Below, piece by piece: positions 10,212-23,100 of a stretch of 64,000 bases of DNA. Source of the DNA: Niebla homalea (lineage: Eukaryota; Ascomycota; Lecanoromycetes; Lecanorales; Ramalinaceae). Each line of letters opens with the position of its first letter. Within the stretch, counting starts at the first letter, position 1. The notes below the pieces were generated by a model that saw only the letters and a program-made list of their open reading frames with translations, was not told where the DNA came from and did not search any database. The stretch is from assembly GCA_019925105.1 (NCBI GenBank), contig JAHGAU010000011.1:310001-374000 (forward strand), read 5' to 3'. A program made the position numbers and the translations under genes.

Positions 10212-13052
10212 AAAGTCGTAATATTAAAAGCTTAATTTACTATATAGCTTTATTATAACGTTATAAAAAAGCTTAAGTAATATTACCTTAAATCTCTCTA
10301 TTTTTGATTCCTCGTTAATATTTAACTTATATACCTTATTCCTTAAGCTTATTAATTTAAATTATACTTAAAGAGGCTAATAAAAATAAATCCGCTTTAA
10401 GATTAAATATGTCTTAAGTTTAAAGGGGGATATTGTTTTAAAATTAAATTATTTAAATTGGCTTAAGATATTATTCTTCTATTAGTCCGGGGAATTATAA
10501 GTTAGAATATTAACGTTACTTAAAGTAAAACATAATATTATATATATTAATAAGATATCCTTTAGATTATCGTTATTATTATTAATTTTATTATTATCGT
10601 TATCGTTAATATACTTTATAATTATATTTACGTTAAATATTTATTTCTTTTATTCCTTATCCTTTTAATCTTTAAAATTATTATTATTAAGTTTTAAGTT
10701 TATATACGATTAATTTAATTCGTTTTCTCTTTATTTATAATAGTAAATTAATATTTTTACCCGGAAAGTTAAAAAAAATAAAGTATCTTTAATTTTTATA
10801 ATAATGCTTAATAATAAAAAAGCAATATTTATATTTATTATTAACGGAAGCATTATAAAGGATATCTCGAGTTACTTATAATAAAATAAGTACTTTTATT
10901 AAGTTAAGATTCTATTACTTATTTTAAGTAATAATATTATCTTATTTTAATAATTTCGATAAATATAAAGATAAGCATAAATTAATTATTATTCTTATAT
11001 TACTTAAGTTTATTAATAATAAAATTATTTAATAAACTTTCTTTATTTAATAAAGTATTTAGGTCCTTTATAGTCTGCGCTTGCCTGCTTAACCTTTAAT
11101 TTATTAATAAATCGAGATTAAAGCGTAAAACGTACTTATTAAAGGTTTCATAAAGGGTAGCCTAATTAACTTCCGCTTATAAGATTTTACCTATTATTAT
11201 ATATTAATTTCAACCTTTAAAGACCTTATTGCCACCTTATAGAAACAACAAAGCTATTTACTTATAAAGCGAATTAATCGAGCTTTAAATCTTATTATAA
11301 TACTTAATTAACTTAATATATACTATATTTAACCCTTAAATAAGCTTTTTCTTTTAAATAACCCGTTTACGTCGTAGACGATTATCTTGCTTTTTAATAT
11401 AATTAAAAAGCTTATTATATATTATAAAAACGAAATAAAAAATCGGTAATTTAATAATACTTATTACTTTAATATCTTAATAGAATAATTAAGTTAATTC
11501 CATTAAGTATCCGATATAACTTTATTCTTTAAGATTAAGTTCTAAAAGCTTATTCTTTCCTTTATCTTTTTTTAAGAATATATTAATATTCTTATAAAGT
11601 ATTAAAATATAAATTATTATATAAAAAGATAAATCTTAATAAATTATTATATCCTAGAATAACTTTAATAATATTTCCTTACGTTTTTTATTTTAGTTTA
11701 AAATCGGAGGATTTATAATATTATAAGTATTAATCCTTTTTTATTAAACGGCTATAAGAGGCTTTTTACGCTTACTATTAACGTTAATATAAACCGTAAT
11801 CTTCCGAATTTATAGTTTATTAAATAAGTTTAAAGATTATTAAAAATTTATCTTATTTTTATTAATATCTTAAGGATACTTATAGTTTAACCGTTAATTA
11901 ATTTAATTTATTCTTTATTAAATCAATAATTTATATTATCGTTTATTATATTAACCTTAAGGTAACTTAAGAAGGCCTTAAGTAAAAGCTAGATAATATA
12001 GGTTAAATATAATAAATATTTTATTTTCTGCCGTATCTTTATAATATTAATAAATGAATTTTAACGCGTTTTAACTTCTTAACGTAATATAATTATTATA
12101 GTATTATTATTACTTATATCATTAATAATAACGGTTAAAATATAATCCTCCAACTTATAACTCTTAATTACCTTTATCGTAATAAATATAAACCGCTTAT
12201 TATTATAAGTACCTTTTATATGTTTAAAGTTAATTAATATATTATAATATTCTTAATCTTAATTAATTTAATATATTATAATCGCTATATAAGATTATTT
12301 ATTATTTACGGATTAACTATTTATAGTTAATAAAACCTTGTTATTATCGTTAAGAAAATCTTTTAATAAAAAAAACTTATTTTTTTCTAGGCGCTTTATT
12401 ATATAATTCTTAATTATTATTAAGGATAATAATATAAGGCCTCGATTAAGATAAATAAAAAGTTAATATATCTTAATATGCTTAACGATAATAAATAATA
12501 AGGTTATAATAATAACCTATCGCCGTAATTACTTTAAGAAATCTTCTCGTATTAAAACCTTATTATTAAGTAAAAGTCTTATTCGTTAATTAATAAAGTT
12601 CTACAAAATTAATTAAAAAAGGATTTATAATTATTTTTATAATAATTTAATTAAAGAAGAGATTTAATTACTTTATTGATTATATTAGTTTAAATTAATA
12701 TTTATTTTAAGTTCTTAATATAATTAACTCTCTTATAGTTTTTAATCTTTATATAATTCTTTATTTTTAATATTCCATCCTTTTTTAGGTATTATAAACT
12801 TTTATTATATCTCTTATATACGATATAAGGTAACTTTATATTATTATTAATATATATAATATCTTTTTTAAAGTACTTTTAAGCGTTAAATTTCTTTTCG
12901 GTACCCTATATTAGGTATTTAGTTAAATACGCTTATACTTATAGGGTATTTCCTTACCATATTAAGAACTCATTTTTAATAGTTACTTTATATATATAAT
13001 ACCTAGACTTACGCTTTAATCCTAATATTAAAAAGTTTATATAAATTAAGCT

Positions 13053-13134
13053 TATATTATTAAACGTATTAAAAAACATAATAATATAATATTTATATTA
13101 TTAAACGTATTAAAAAACATCACGATATAATAAA
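13053..13134 (+). repeat. 41-bp tandem duplication
   Basis: TATATTATTAAACGTATTAA followed by AAAACAT occurs at 13053 and again at 13094, giving two head-to-tail units of 41 bp. The units are nearly identical except where one reads CATAATAATATAA and the other CATCACGATATAA, i.e. C/T and G/A differences. Confidence 0.75.
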
Positions 13135-15548
13135 ATTAATTATAAATAAGGTCTTTAAATAGTGTAAAATAATAATTAAATTAAATATTTCTTTTTAATA
13201 ATAACTAATTAATAAATATAGTATCTTATTTACTATAATTAAGGTAACTATAAAGATAATATAAGTATATAAACTTATAATAAGATTAATAGCTATTTTT
13301 TACGTAAACCCTTTTTAGGAAAATAATGGGATTTTATTTAAAATCCCTATAAATAAGAAAACCTTAAAATATAATAGAAGTATATAAGTCCTAAAAAAGT
13401 ATCTTATAATTAAAAAATAAATAAAAATACTTTATATGATCCCTATAAAATAACCTTTAAAAGCTTATCCTAAAAGGTTATTCTTAAAGAATTATTTTTC
13501 CTTTATTAAATTAAAGTAATCTTTATATTATATATAATAAAAATTTTAAATTTATTTTTATTATAATCTCTATATTATTAAGCTCCTTAATATTTATATA
13601 GAAAAATAACCTTAAAGAAAACAGTTTATATCTTAGGAATTATGGTATTAAGAATTTAAAAGGATTATTACGCGATTATATAAAAAATCCCTTGAAAAAT
13701 AGTTCTAATATAAAGTATTACTTATAAGTTAAAAAATAAAAATACGTTTTATTAATAATCCTTAACGCTTTAATAATTAATAAAAGTTAAATACTATATT
13801 ATATAAAACTTACCGATTTTAAAAGTCTATAATATTAATAATATTAAAACTAAGCTTTGTGAAATTAATTAAAGAAGTAATTAAGGAAATACAAAATAAA
13901 AAAATATATAAATTTTATTCTATAAGCTTTAAAACGTTATAAAAAGCTACGGAAGCCTATTTTATTAATAAATTTTAATATAAAATAGCTTATAATAAGC
14001 CTTTAATATATAATTAATATATATATCTTAATAACTTTATTTATTATTATATATATAAAATAAGTTATATTAATATAAAAGGATATAGAATTAATCCTAA
14101 CGTTTAAAAGTAAATAACTTTTATTTAAGATTTAAATATTGTTATGAAATTTCAATTTTAATTAATAAATTAAATTTAATAACCTTTTAAAATTATTAAA
14201 TAATAAAAGATTTAACTTTTATTATAATATTATAAAGAAAAGTTTTATTAAATATATTAAGATTAATTATAATAATCTTTTTATTAATTTTAGCTTTAAT
14301 TAAAAGATTAAATTCCGGTATGTTTTTTAATTAAATTTTTAGTTAAATTATAAGTTTTTTAATTAAAAGAAAACAATTTCATAAAAGTAATATTATATTT
14401 AATTATATTCCTTAAATTAAGGACCCCATATTAAGTTAAATATATCCCTTTTAATAAAGGTTATAATAGAAGTTATTACTTTTAAGAATTATTATTAATT
14501 CGTTAATGATTATAATAATACGTCGATAATTAATAAGAATTTTATCCTTAAAACTATTTATAACTAATATTTAAGCTTCTTTTACCTTCGTTATATTTAT
14601 TATAGGGTCTTAATTCCATTTTTTAAAGTTATAATTTTTTTATTAAGACATAAGCTTAAGTAATATCATTTATTTATCCTTTTTATAATCCTTATCTCAT
14701 AAAAATAACTTATAAATATAAGTAACTTTATTATACTAAATTACTTATTTTTACTTAAAGAAATATTTATACGGCGGCGGTAAATCCTTATATAAGCGGT
14801 TAATCTTATATTTAATTAATATAATAATAATTATAAAACTTTAATCTTAATATACCTCCTTAAAAATACGTATAAAAGTTAAGAAATCGGGTATTTAATT
14901 TATTTATAGTTTTTATATCTTACGTTATATAAATTTAATAAAGTTACGCTATGAGCGTTTAATTCCCTTAAATTAAATTATTTTATAATCATATAATTAA
15001 GTATTTTATATTTTAATTACGTTTACTTAAAGCTTTTTAATATTAAATTTATTTAAGCCGACTTTCTTAATTTCTGTTTATATTAAAAGTGTTATAAATT
15101 TCGGGTTTATTAAAATTAAATTAGTTTTATATATTTTATAATAAAGACTTATACTTATTATTACTTTATTATTACTTAAATCCTTTTATCAAGGATTATT
15201 ATTATTTTTTTTATTAACTTTAACTTTCGCGTTTTATTTAACTTAAGACCGTTATTTAAGGCGAAAACGTTAATATATTGATTATTAAGAATATTAATAA
15301 TTATAAGCGTAATAAGCATAAAGATAATCATGTTAATATATTAATTATTTATAACGTTTTTTTTTTTTAAATTTACGTTTTTAATAAAGTTTAATCTTTA
15401 ATAATCATTTTCTTTTATTTATTAATCTTCTTTAACTTGAATAAGTAATAACTTAAGGCGGTTTAATCTATATACTTTATTTTTTTAATTATTATTTTAG
15501 AAAATAAAATTAAGTAATATAATATGCGATTTTATTATATTTAAGTTT

Positions 15549-15776
15549 TATAAAAGCTTTTCTTCTATTTTACGTTTTTTTATGGATTAAGCTTTTTTAT
15601 TATGTAATTTATAAGGTAAATTATTTTAAAAAGTAATATTATTAATTATAAAAAATTAATCCTATAAAAGCTTTTCTTCTATTTTAAGTTTTACTTATAA
15701 ATTAAACTTTTTATTATATAGTTTATAAAATATATTATTTTAAAAAGTAATATTATTAATTATAAGAAATTTATTC
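15549..15776 (+). repeat. 114-bp tandem duplication
   Basis: Two head-to-tail units of 114 bp (15549-15662 and 15663-15776). Both begin TATAAAAGCTTTTCTTCTAT and end with AAAGTAATATTATTAATTATA. The middles differ mostly by C/T and G/A substitutions. A short imperfect hairpin (AAGCTTTAAACTTTTAAAGCTT) follows at about 15812-15833. Confidence 0.8.
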
Positions 15777-17219
15777 TTTAAATAATTAATATATATAAAA
15801 AAAGCGCTTAAGCTTTAAACTTTTAAAGCTTTTTATATATAACGATTACTTTCTTTAAATTTTATTTTAAATAAGAAATCTATAAAAAGGTTTTTAAGGT
15901 TCTTAATATAATTTATAATTATAAAACTTAAAACGATAATATTATAAAAGTATTAAGATAAGAGATTACTAAATAAATTACTTAATAATAGAAAAAGAAA
16001 AAAAGTTTTAATAAATATATTAATAAATAAAATATACGTTAAACTTAATTTATTAAAATTTCTAAAGTTAAATTCCGGGGTTAAGAATCTATAAAAAATT
16101 ATATTTTAATTATTATAAAGATTAATATAAATAATCCGGTTACGGGTTAAAATATTAATATTATTAAAACGATATATACTATATATACTACCGAGTTTTT
16201 AAAGTATTCTGAGACCTTTTTTTTAAATTAATTAAAATTAAGGTTAACGTTATATAAGCCCCGTAAGGATTAAATAATATTATATTTAATAACTTTAATT
16301 ATTAAAAAAAATAAACAGAAAGGTTATTAATTATAAAATATTAAATAATAACGAGATAATACTTATTACTTTATATTATCTAACTTTTTTCTGGGCGAAT
16401 TTAAAGAATTTACTTTTTTAACGTTAAGCTTAAATAAATATTAATCTCGGCGGTATTAAGATTCATTATAAATCTACATTAATTAATAATTTTACCTTAA
16501 GAATCTCTCACTTTATATTTAGTTATACTTATATTTTATATTTATTTAATATTTATTTTTTATATCCTTTTTATTATTAAATAATTAATAAATATTATTC
16601 TTATATTATTATACGTATATTAAACCGCGTATAATAGCCCGTATTAAATAGATTACGAAGAAATTAACTAAAGGGAAGGCTTAATTATTATTACGATAAA
16701 TATATAATATAAAAACTTTAAAAGGTTAAAGAATATTAATTATTAAAAAGAAATATAGAGTATAATTAAGGAGTAAGTTTTTATTATAATTATTATTATA
16801 ATTATTAAGATTAAAATAATTAATTTAATAAGAATATTACGTAAAATTAAGCGTTATTAAAAGTTAATTGACTTTTAACTCCCCTTTACGTTAATCGTAC
16901 GTTTATATAAAGAAATTACTTATAAATAAATTAATAAAAATTATTTCCGGTTTTACTAAATAACTATTTATATAATCCGAGAAGTAATAAAGGTATATTT
17001 TATTTTTTACTTTAAATATAAAACTACCAATATAATTCTTTATACTTTATTAATTTTACGTTAAAAGTATATAATCTCGTTTATATTTATATTAAGCGCG
17101 TTACTATTTAGGTTAAAAATAATTAATTAATTAAGGTAATAATATAAGCCGGTAAAGTTTTCTTTTTCCTTACGTTTTTAAGTTAGCCGAATTTTACGTT
17201 ATTATTTATAAATATATAA

Positions 17220-17480
17220 CTGTTAAGCGGTTTAGCTTACCAGCTTAAACGCGGTAATAAATCCCGGGGTGGTAAATCCAGGGGTGGCAGCACCCGGGGT
17301 ACTCTGCGTAGTGGTCGTGGTAGTAATAGTGGTAATGGTGGTGGTAATGGTGGCGGTGGTAAACCTTACCATAATAATAACGCTGGTAACAATAGCGATA
17401 ATAATAACGGTAATAGCGGAAATAATAAAGATACTAATAATTATAATAATAATACTTATACGGATATTATAAATACTTAA
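17220..17480 (+). pseudogene. RG/GN-rich C-terminal coding remnant
   Basis: An 86-codon stretch is open up to a TAA at 17478-17480; a TAA at 17217-17219 closes it upstream and may be a mutated Gln codon. The first part reads LLSGLAYQLKRGNKSRGG, then come repeated RGG/SGRG and GNGGG tracts and an Asn-rich end (NNNAGNNSDNNNG, NNYNNNTYTD). RG/RGG tracts commonly bind RNA or DNA. The reading frame one base downstream is also open but gives only poly-Val/Ile and is a shadow. The stretch lies 360 bp inside the right hAT-like TIR and is clearly less RIP-mutated than its surroundings. I do not recognise the protein; it could be the end of a transposon-encoded accessory protein or of a Gag-like protein. 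Confidence 0.45.
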
Positions 17481-17819
17481 AAGGAAGGTATTAATGCTTA
17501 AAAGGATATAAATACTTGAAGGGAGAATAATATTAATATTAATACTAACGTTAATATAAATATATAAATAATTGAAATCATTATTATAAGAATTATTATG
17601 ATTATTATTATACTTATCGTAATCTTTAAAGAGTATAATTAATAGATAGTTCTTCTTTTAATTTTAATTAATTAATCTTTATTAAATAATTTTTTAATAA
17701 TAGATATTAAAATCTTAATATATCCTTATCCTATCCCCGCGGGATAAAGATAAGATAGGATAAAATATAGCCTTATCCTATCCCATACGGGATGGGATAT
17801 ATATTGTTAAATCCCGTCT

Positions 17820-17843
17820 TATCCCGTCCCGCTTCCCGGAGTA
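17820..17843 (-). repeat. hAT-like right terminal inverted repeat
   Basis: Perfect 24-bp inverse of 8571-8594, followed by the 8-bp duplication CTTATAAC at 17844-17851. The adjoining 17700-17815 carries several GGGATA/GGATAA motifs in both orientations (CCTTATCCTATCCC, GGGATAAAGATAAGATAGGA), mirroring the left subterminal cluster. Confidence 0.88.
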
Positions 17844-17851
17844 CTTATAAC

Positions 17852-19285
17852 TAAAGAAATTATTTCCTATTATAATAATAATAGGTATAAATCAGAAATT
17901 ATACTTTTATTAAGTAACTAAATATCAATTATATTACGGCCTTTATATCTGTTTAAAATATCGTATTAAATAATAAAAGTAGGGTATAAAAACTCTATAA
18001 GTTAGATAAATTAATAAAGCTTACCCTTATTATGTATTTTATTTAAAGTTTAATTTATAACCTTTTAATCTTTATGCTTAATATTATATATTTTTTTAGG
18101 TTTAATAGTTATATTAAGTTAAAGGTTAATAAATATATATTGATTTTCTAGAATATTAATTATAATATTATTATTTTTAAAGATATTATTAAATTCTTTA
18201 ACGATATTACTTAATTAAATTTACTTATTTTTATCGTATATATAAATCTTAACGTTATTAAGTAAAATTTATTCTTTATAATTATTAGTTTATAATAACC
18301 GGTTTAAGTAAGACTTTAAATAATTAGAAGTTATAAAGAGTATTCGGAAAATATAAATATTATTATTATTATTAAAATAACTTTATAAATTTATAACTTA
18401 GATTTTTAGGTTCTCCGTCCGTAAGTAATAAGTGGTATTAATAAACTTAAGATTATTATATAATAAGGTTATAAGGGTAAATTATATAAAATTCTAAGTT
18501 TTATTTTACATAATAGGTTAACTTTTTAATTAATATCGTTTTTAATTTAAATAACTAATATTTTTAAGTTAACGATATACGTAAATATGCTACCCTAAAA
18601 TTTAAGATTATAAAACGGTATTAACTACGGTTTAAAGATAAAATCCCGGGACTTTAATAATTCTTTTAAAGTCCCTTTTTTCTGATATATAATTAATATT
18701 TATATTATATTATAAATTAAGACTTAAGTTAATTACTTTACATAAATTATATATCGTAATTATATTACTTCATTTATAAAAGTAATTATTTTAATGCTTA
18801 TATTTTTATAAGTATTAATAATATGTTTTTAACTATTAAAATTGATTATTATTTTATTAAGAATTATAATATCGATAGCGATTAAAATATTAATGAATAA
18901 ATTATATATTAAATAAATTTTAATTAAGATTTTTCTTAAAATAAATATTGTATTCTTCTCTTTTAAGAAGAATAAGTTAAGTATTATAAATTTGTTAATA
19001 ATTAACTTAAAATTATTAACGTTTATAACCGGAATTAACTTAAATAATTTTTAAATTTTTAAATTTAAATTTAAAATTTAAAAGAATATAATATTACGAT
19101 TAATAATTATAATAAGATACCCGTTATTTATATAAAATTTTATTACGGGTAACTTAAAGGTAAATTAAACTTTATTTATAATATATTAATATGCCATAAA
19201 AATAAAACTTATAGGATATATACTTTTTACTGCGGTAAAGCTGTTAAGCCAGACGTATGCCTAAAGCTTGAGGGTAGTATGGTAA
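17852..19285. other. unassigned decayed AT-rich DNA between hAT-like and gypsy elements
   Basis: 1.4 kb without recognisable element ends or conserved protein motifs; frames are broken on both strands. It contains the perfect hairpin at 18648-18675. The last 80 bases before the gypsy LTR (about 19205-19285) are richer in G+C and less RIP-like (GCGGTAAAGCTGTTAAGCC and following). Confidence 0.45.
18648..18675 (+). repeat. perfect 10-bp hairpin followed by a T run
   Basis: GGGACTTTAA (18648-18657), an 8-base loop, and TTAAAGTCCC (18666-18675), then TTTTTT. The shape resembles a terminator, but in a fungal nuclear genome such hairpins have no terminator role. It is more likely a relic of a repeat terminus or chance. 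Confidence 0.6.
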
Positions 19286-19454
19286 TGTAAAATGTATATA
19301 TAGCCTTAATAAATAATATATTCAATAAGTAAATTAATTGTTAAAGAAGTAAAAAAAAAGTAGAAAGGACAGGTATTAAGTATTCCTGTGGCCCAGTTAC
19401 GTTAAAGTTACGAGGTAAATATTAACCCCTATATTATTTCCTATTATAATAACA
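19286..19454 (-). repeat. gypsy 3' LTR
   Basis: 169 bp. On the plus strand it runs TGTAAAATG...TAATAACA; on the minus strand it starts TGTTATTATAATAGG. It matches 55991-56159 along its whole length, with C/T and G/A differences. Confidence 0.9.
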
Positions 19455-19466
19455 TTTTTTTTCCTT
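19455..19466 (-). promoter_or_regulatory. gypsy polypurine tract
   Basis: On the minus strand, AAGGAAAAAAAA directly abuts the TGTTATT start of the 3' LTR. This is the expected position for the plus-strand priming site, and it fixes the element's orientation. Confidence 0.75.
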
Positions 19467-20109
19467 AATACTTTATCCTTAAAGTTATAGTTCTTAACTA
19501 TAACCTTAAAGTAACTTATTAAAAATCTTTTAAAAACTTAATAAGAAAAGAAGGACAAAAGTCTATAAACCTTACGGTATAGGTATATAACGTATTTGCT
19601 TAACTTTTAACGTTAATAATATTAATATTACCCGGTAAAAGTCTTTATATTTATAAATAAAAATACTTTAAACTTATATTAATATATATACTTTCTTAAA
19701 CGCGTATTTTACTTTTTTTACTATATAATAATATTTAAGTCGTAATTAATTCGCGTTTAAATCGTATAATTATATTAGAATTATTTATTGGTAATTTTCT
19801 TTAACCCGTTTAACTTCCGGTTAAGCCTCCCTTATAATTATTAAATAAATTACTTATAAAGTTTACTTATACCATATAATTAACGCTTAATAAAAAGTAT
19901 TATTTACGATATACTTATTACCTTTATGAACTCTTATAGAAGTTATATAATATTAAAGTCGATAAAAAAAGTTAAGATTAATAAAATGTTTCTATTATTT
20001 AACTAGAAAAACGTTATATAAGATTATATGCCTCCGACCTTATTATTTCTGTATAACGTAGTATTATATATTATAAACGTATATTTAAATTTTACTTAAA
20101 TTAAATACG
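19467..20109 (-). pseudogene. gypsy 3' interior, segment between 3' LTR and LINE-C
   Basis: RIP-eroded sequence between the polypurine tract and LINE-C. No protein domain is readable. It lies downstream of integrase and of the 25944-26938 segment, so it is the element's 3' non-coding part or the end of an extra 3' ORF. It joins 25944 directly once LINE-C (20120-25933, TSD TAAATAAATT) is removed. Confidence 0.6.
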
Positions 20110-20119
20110 TAAATAAATT

Positions 20120-23100
20120 GATTGATTGATTGATTGATTTACACTACGGGTCTAATTAAGTTAATTCCGGCGTTCCTTAATATATAGCCTTTTAACCTTA
20201 TTAATAACCGTAAAAACCTAATACTTATAACGTTAAAATAAAAACCGGTATTTATTAAGCCTTTACCCTTTATCCCTTAAAATAAAGGATATTAATGGTT
20301 ATTTAAAGAGTAGTAATCTATTTATATACTTTTTATGTTTTAACTTCCTTAAGAAAATCTATAATATTATAACCATATCTTTATAAAAATTACTTTTAAA
20401 CTTATTATTTTTCCGTTCCTTTATATATTTATATTATTTTAACCTTACGTAATACCTTTAAGTATTTTTATTAATATTTACGTACTTAATATATACCTTT
20501 TTTATATTATTATTGCCGTTAATTCCTTTAAAGATTTTTAATAAGTATTTATTATTATATTTTTACGGTTATAAAAAATAATTTCCGGTTTATATAATTA
20601 ACGTAATTAATTTCCGCTTCTTTTTTTCTTCCTTAATTAATAACGGGTTTTCTTTATAAAATTTTTAATAACTTTGTTTATTTCTATAGTAAAGTTAAAT
20701 TATAATAGTAATCCGGTAAATATTATAAATTTAATAGTTACCTTAATATTTTACTTTATAAATAATATTTAACGGTAATTATAAATATTAACTTTTATTA
20801 TAAGTTTTAACTTAATTTTTATAAATAAAGAATAAAAAATAAAAACGTATATAACGTTCTACTTTTTTTTATTTATATTTATATCCGGCGTTTATCCGAC
20901 CTCCGGTATATATAATAAATAAGAAATAAATTAAACCGTTTTTATCCGTTTAAAATTAAATTATTAATATATTATTACTTTTTTTTATAATATTATAATA
21001 ATAAAGATATTTATTAATAATCTTTTTATCGTTAAAAGTTAAATAATAATAACCTTAATGTATAAAGTCCTTATATTTCCGTTAACGTTTAATTTACTTT
21101 ATTATAGCTTATAAGGTAATCGTAATAATTTTTACTTTTTAAATCCTTTTAATTTCGGTTTTTCTTACGTTTATCGGAAGTTTATATACGCTTAAATTAA
21201 CCTTTAAAATATTATTAAAATTAACTTCCTTTTTAATTTATTTTTACTTTATTTTAATAAAAAAAGGGATAATTATCCTTAATTTATTCTTTTTAATTTA
21301 CGGCTTATTAAGATTCTGGCGGATCCGCCCGTTCTTTATTATTATAATTAAGTATATATATTTCCTTAACCTTATTTCAATAATTATTTAATTTAATAAA
21401 ACCTAAATTAACGGTATAAAGATTTTAAACTTTAATATTAAAATAAAAGTTACTTTATAAGTAATATTAATTACTTTTAAATACCAGTTCTAGACTTTTT
21501 ATAATATTTAAATAAGCTTTCTTTTATATCCCGGAATATCTTTAAGTATATATTAAATAACTGTAACGTATATTATAGTTAACTTTACTACGGCTTAATA
21601 AATAGTCCGGGCCTTTTATAACGTAATTTTCTACATTAATATAATAAAATAAGTAAAGCTTTTTTTATAAAGTTATTTTCTTTTAAAACTTTTTTATATA
21701 ATCCTTTTAATTAAGCTATTTATTTACTTAAAGGTTAAAAACTTTAATATTAATATCCGGCTTTACCGTAATTTTACTTAAGTTTATTATAATTATTATA
21801 TTATATAACTTTAAGCTTTTAATTATATAGACGAACTCATACTTATATAGCGTAAATTAAGCCTTATAAGTTTTTATTTATTAAAAATAAATTTTATAAG
21901 TTTATTTTAATTTTAAATAGTTTATATATATAAAAATATTATAGGTTAAAAAATAAATATCGTTAATAAAGTTTTTAATTTAAACCTTTTATTTTAATTT
22001 AATAAGCTTTTTAATTAATAAACCGTTAAAGAATAAAAATAATATAAGAAAAATAAGCGATCTTTAAGGAATCCTTATTATAACGGGCTTTATTAAACTT
22101 ATTTTTTATTTTAGGTCAATCGATATAACTCGGTCGTTTAAGAAATTCTTTATTTATTTAATTAAGAAGGGTAATATCCTTTTCTTTTTTAAATTATATA
22201 ATAACCTTTAATAATTTATTTTATTAAAAGTCTTTATAATATTAAAGGAAAAAAGACTTATAATATATTTCTTTTTATAAATTTATATTATATATACGCC
22301 GTTAATTAATCCTTTAAAGGCTATTTTTATTAATTATTTTTTCTTTATTTTTATTTATTAATCGGAAAGAAGGCCGCGGTTTTTTATATAATTATTAAGG
22401 ATCTTCGTTATTACTATTTTTAAGGCCTTTTTTAATGTATAAAGGAATATAATAAGTTTATAAGATTTTACCTTAAACTAATCCGGCTTAATAAGCTTCT
22501 TAAGGATAATTACCTTTATTTCCTTAAATTTATATAAATAATAGCCAACGTTAAGGTATACTTAAAAAAAAATAAGTAAAAACCCTTTTAAATAATAAGG
22601 TTATTAATAATAAGAATCTATTAGGAATTTTATTTAATCCCGGGGCTTTATCCTTCTTTAATTTATTAATTACTTTAATTATTATATTTTATATTATTAC
22701 CTTATTTATTAATACGGGGTCAAAATACGTAATATTATTAATATCGTTTAAATTAACTTTTAACGGAAAGGGGAAAAATACTCTTTTAAGGGTTTTAATT
22801 TTACCGTTAAAGGTATTAATTAATATATTATCAGGTTTTTTAAAAAGCGGGAATTTAAGGATAAACTTTAATTTTCTACTTTATTTTTTATTATACTTTA
22901 TTAACTTTTAAATATTGCAAAGTAAAACCGTTAAGTTATATACCGTAAATTAAAAGTATATTTATTTAACCTTTTTAATAATCTTCTTTTTTTCCTTTTA
23001 AATAACCCTTAATTAATTAAATATCTTTTAATTTTTATACTTAAAACTTTACTTAATTAGTTTTTTTACCTTTATAATTACGGTTATATACCCTTTATTT

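Larger units (their letters stand above)
10217..17219. other. eroded interior of the hAT-like element
   Basis: Seven kilobases of very AT-rich sequence with frequent stops in all frames. I could not recognise a transposase, polymerase or other domain on either strand. Two short tandem duplications (13053-13134 and 15549-15776) are noted separately. Low-complexity TTATTATTATCG runs occur near 10570-10610. The region may hide one more nested element, since it is longer than a hAT interior needs, but I see no paired ends. Confidence 0.45.
8571..17843. mobile_element. large hAT-like DNA transposon with nested LTR element
   Basis: The two ends are perfect 24-bp inverted repeats starting TACTCCGGGAAGCGGGACGG. 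They are flanked by an 8-bp duplication, CTTATAAT on the left and CTTATAAC on the right, differing by one C/T change. An 8-bp duplication and GGGATA-type subterminal clusters are typical of the hAT superfamily. E2 (8810-10211) is inserted in the left part. Without it the element is about 7.9 kb, longer than the usual 3-5 kb hAT, so another unrecognised insertion or a long accessory region is likely. No hAT transposase motif (BED finger or C-terminal dimerisation domain) could be read in the eroded interior. An RG/N-rich coding remnant lies near the right end. Confidence 0.75.

Noticed and set aside
17269..17472. 67-codon open frame giving poly-Val/Ile
   Set aside because: A shadow of the RG/Asn-rich frame one base upstream (17268), which gives a more protein-like sequence and the same borders.
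18648..18690. Rho-independent terminator
   Set aside because: The hairpin plus T run fits the bacterial pattern, but the setting is eukaryotic heterochromatin with no upstream gene.
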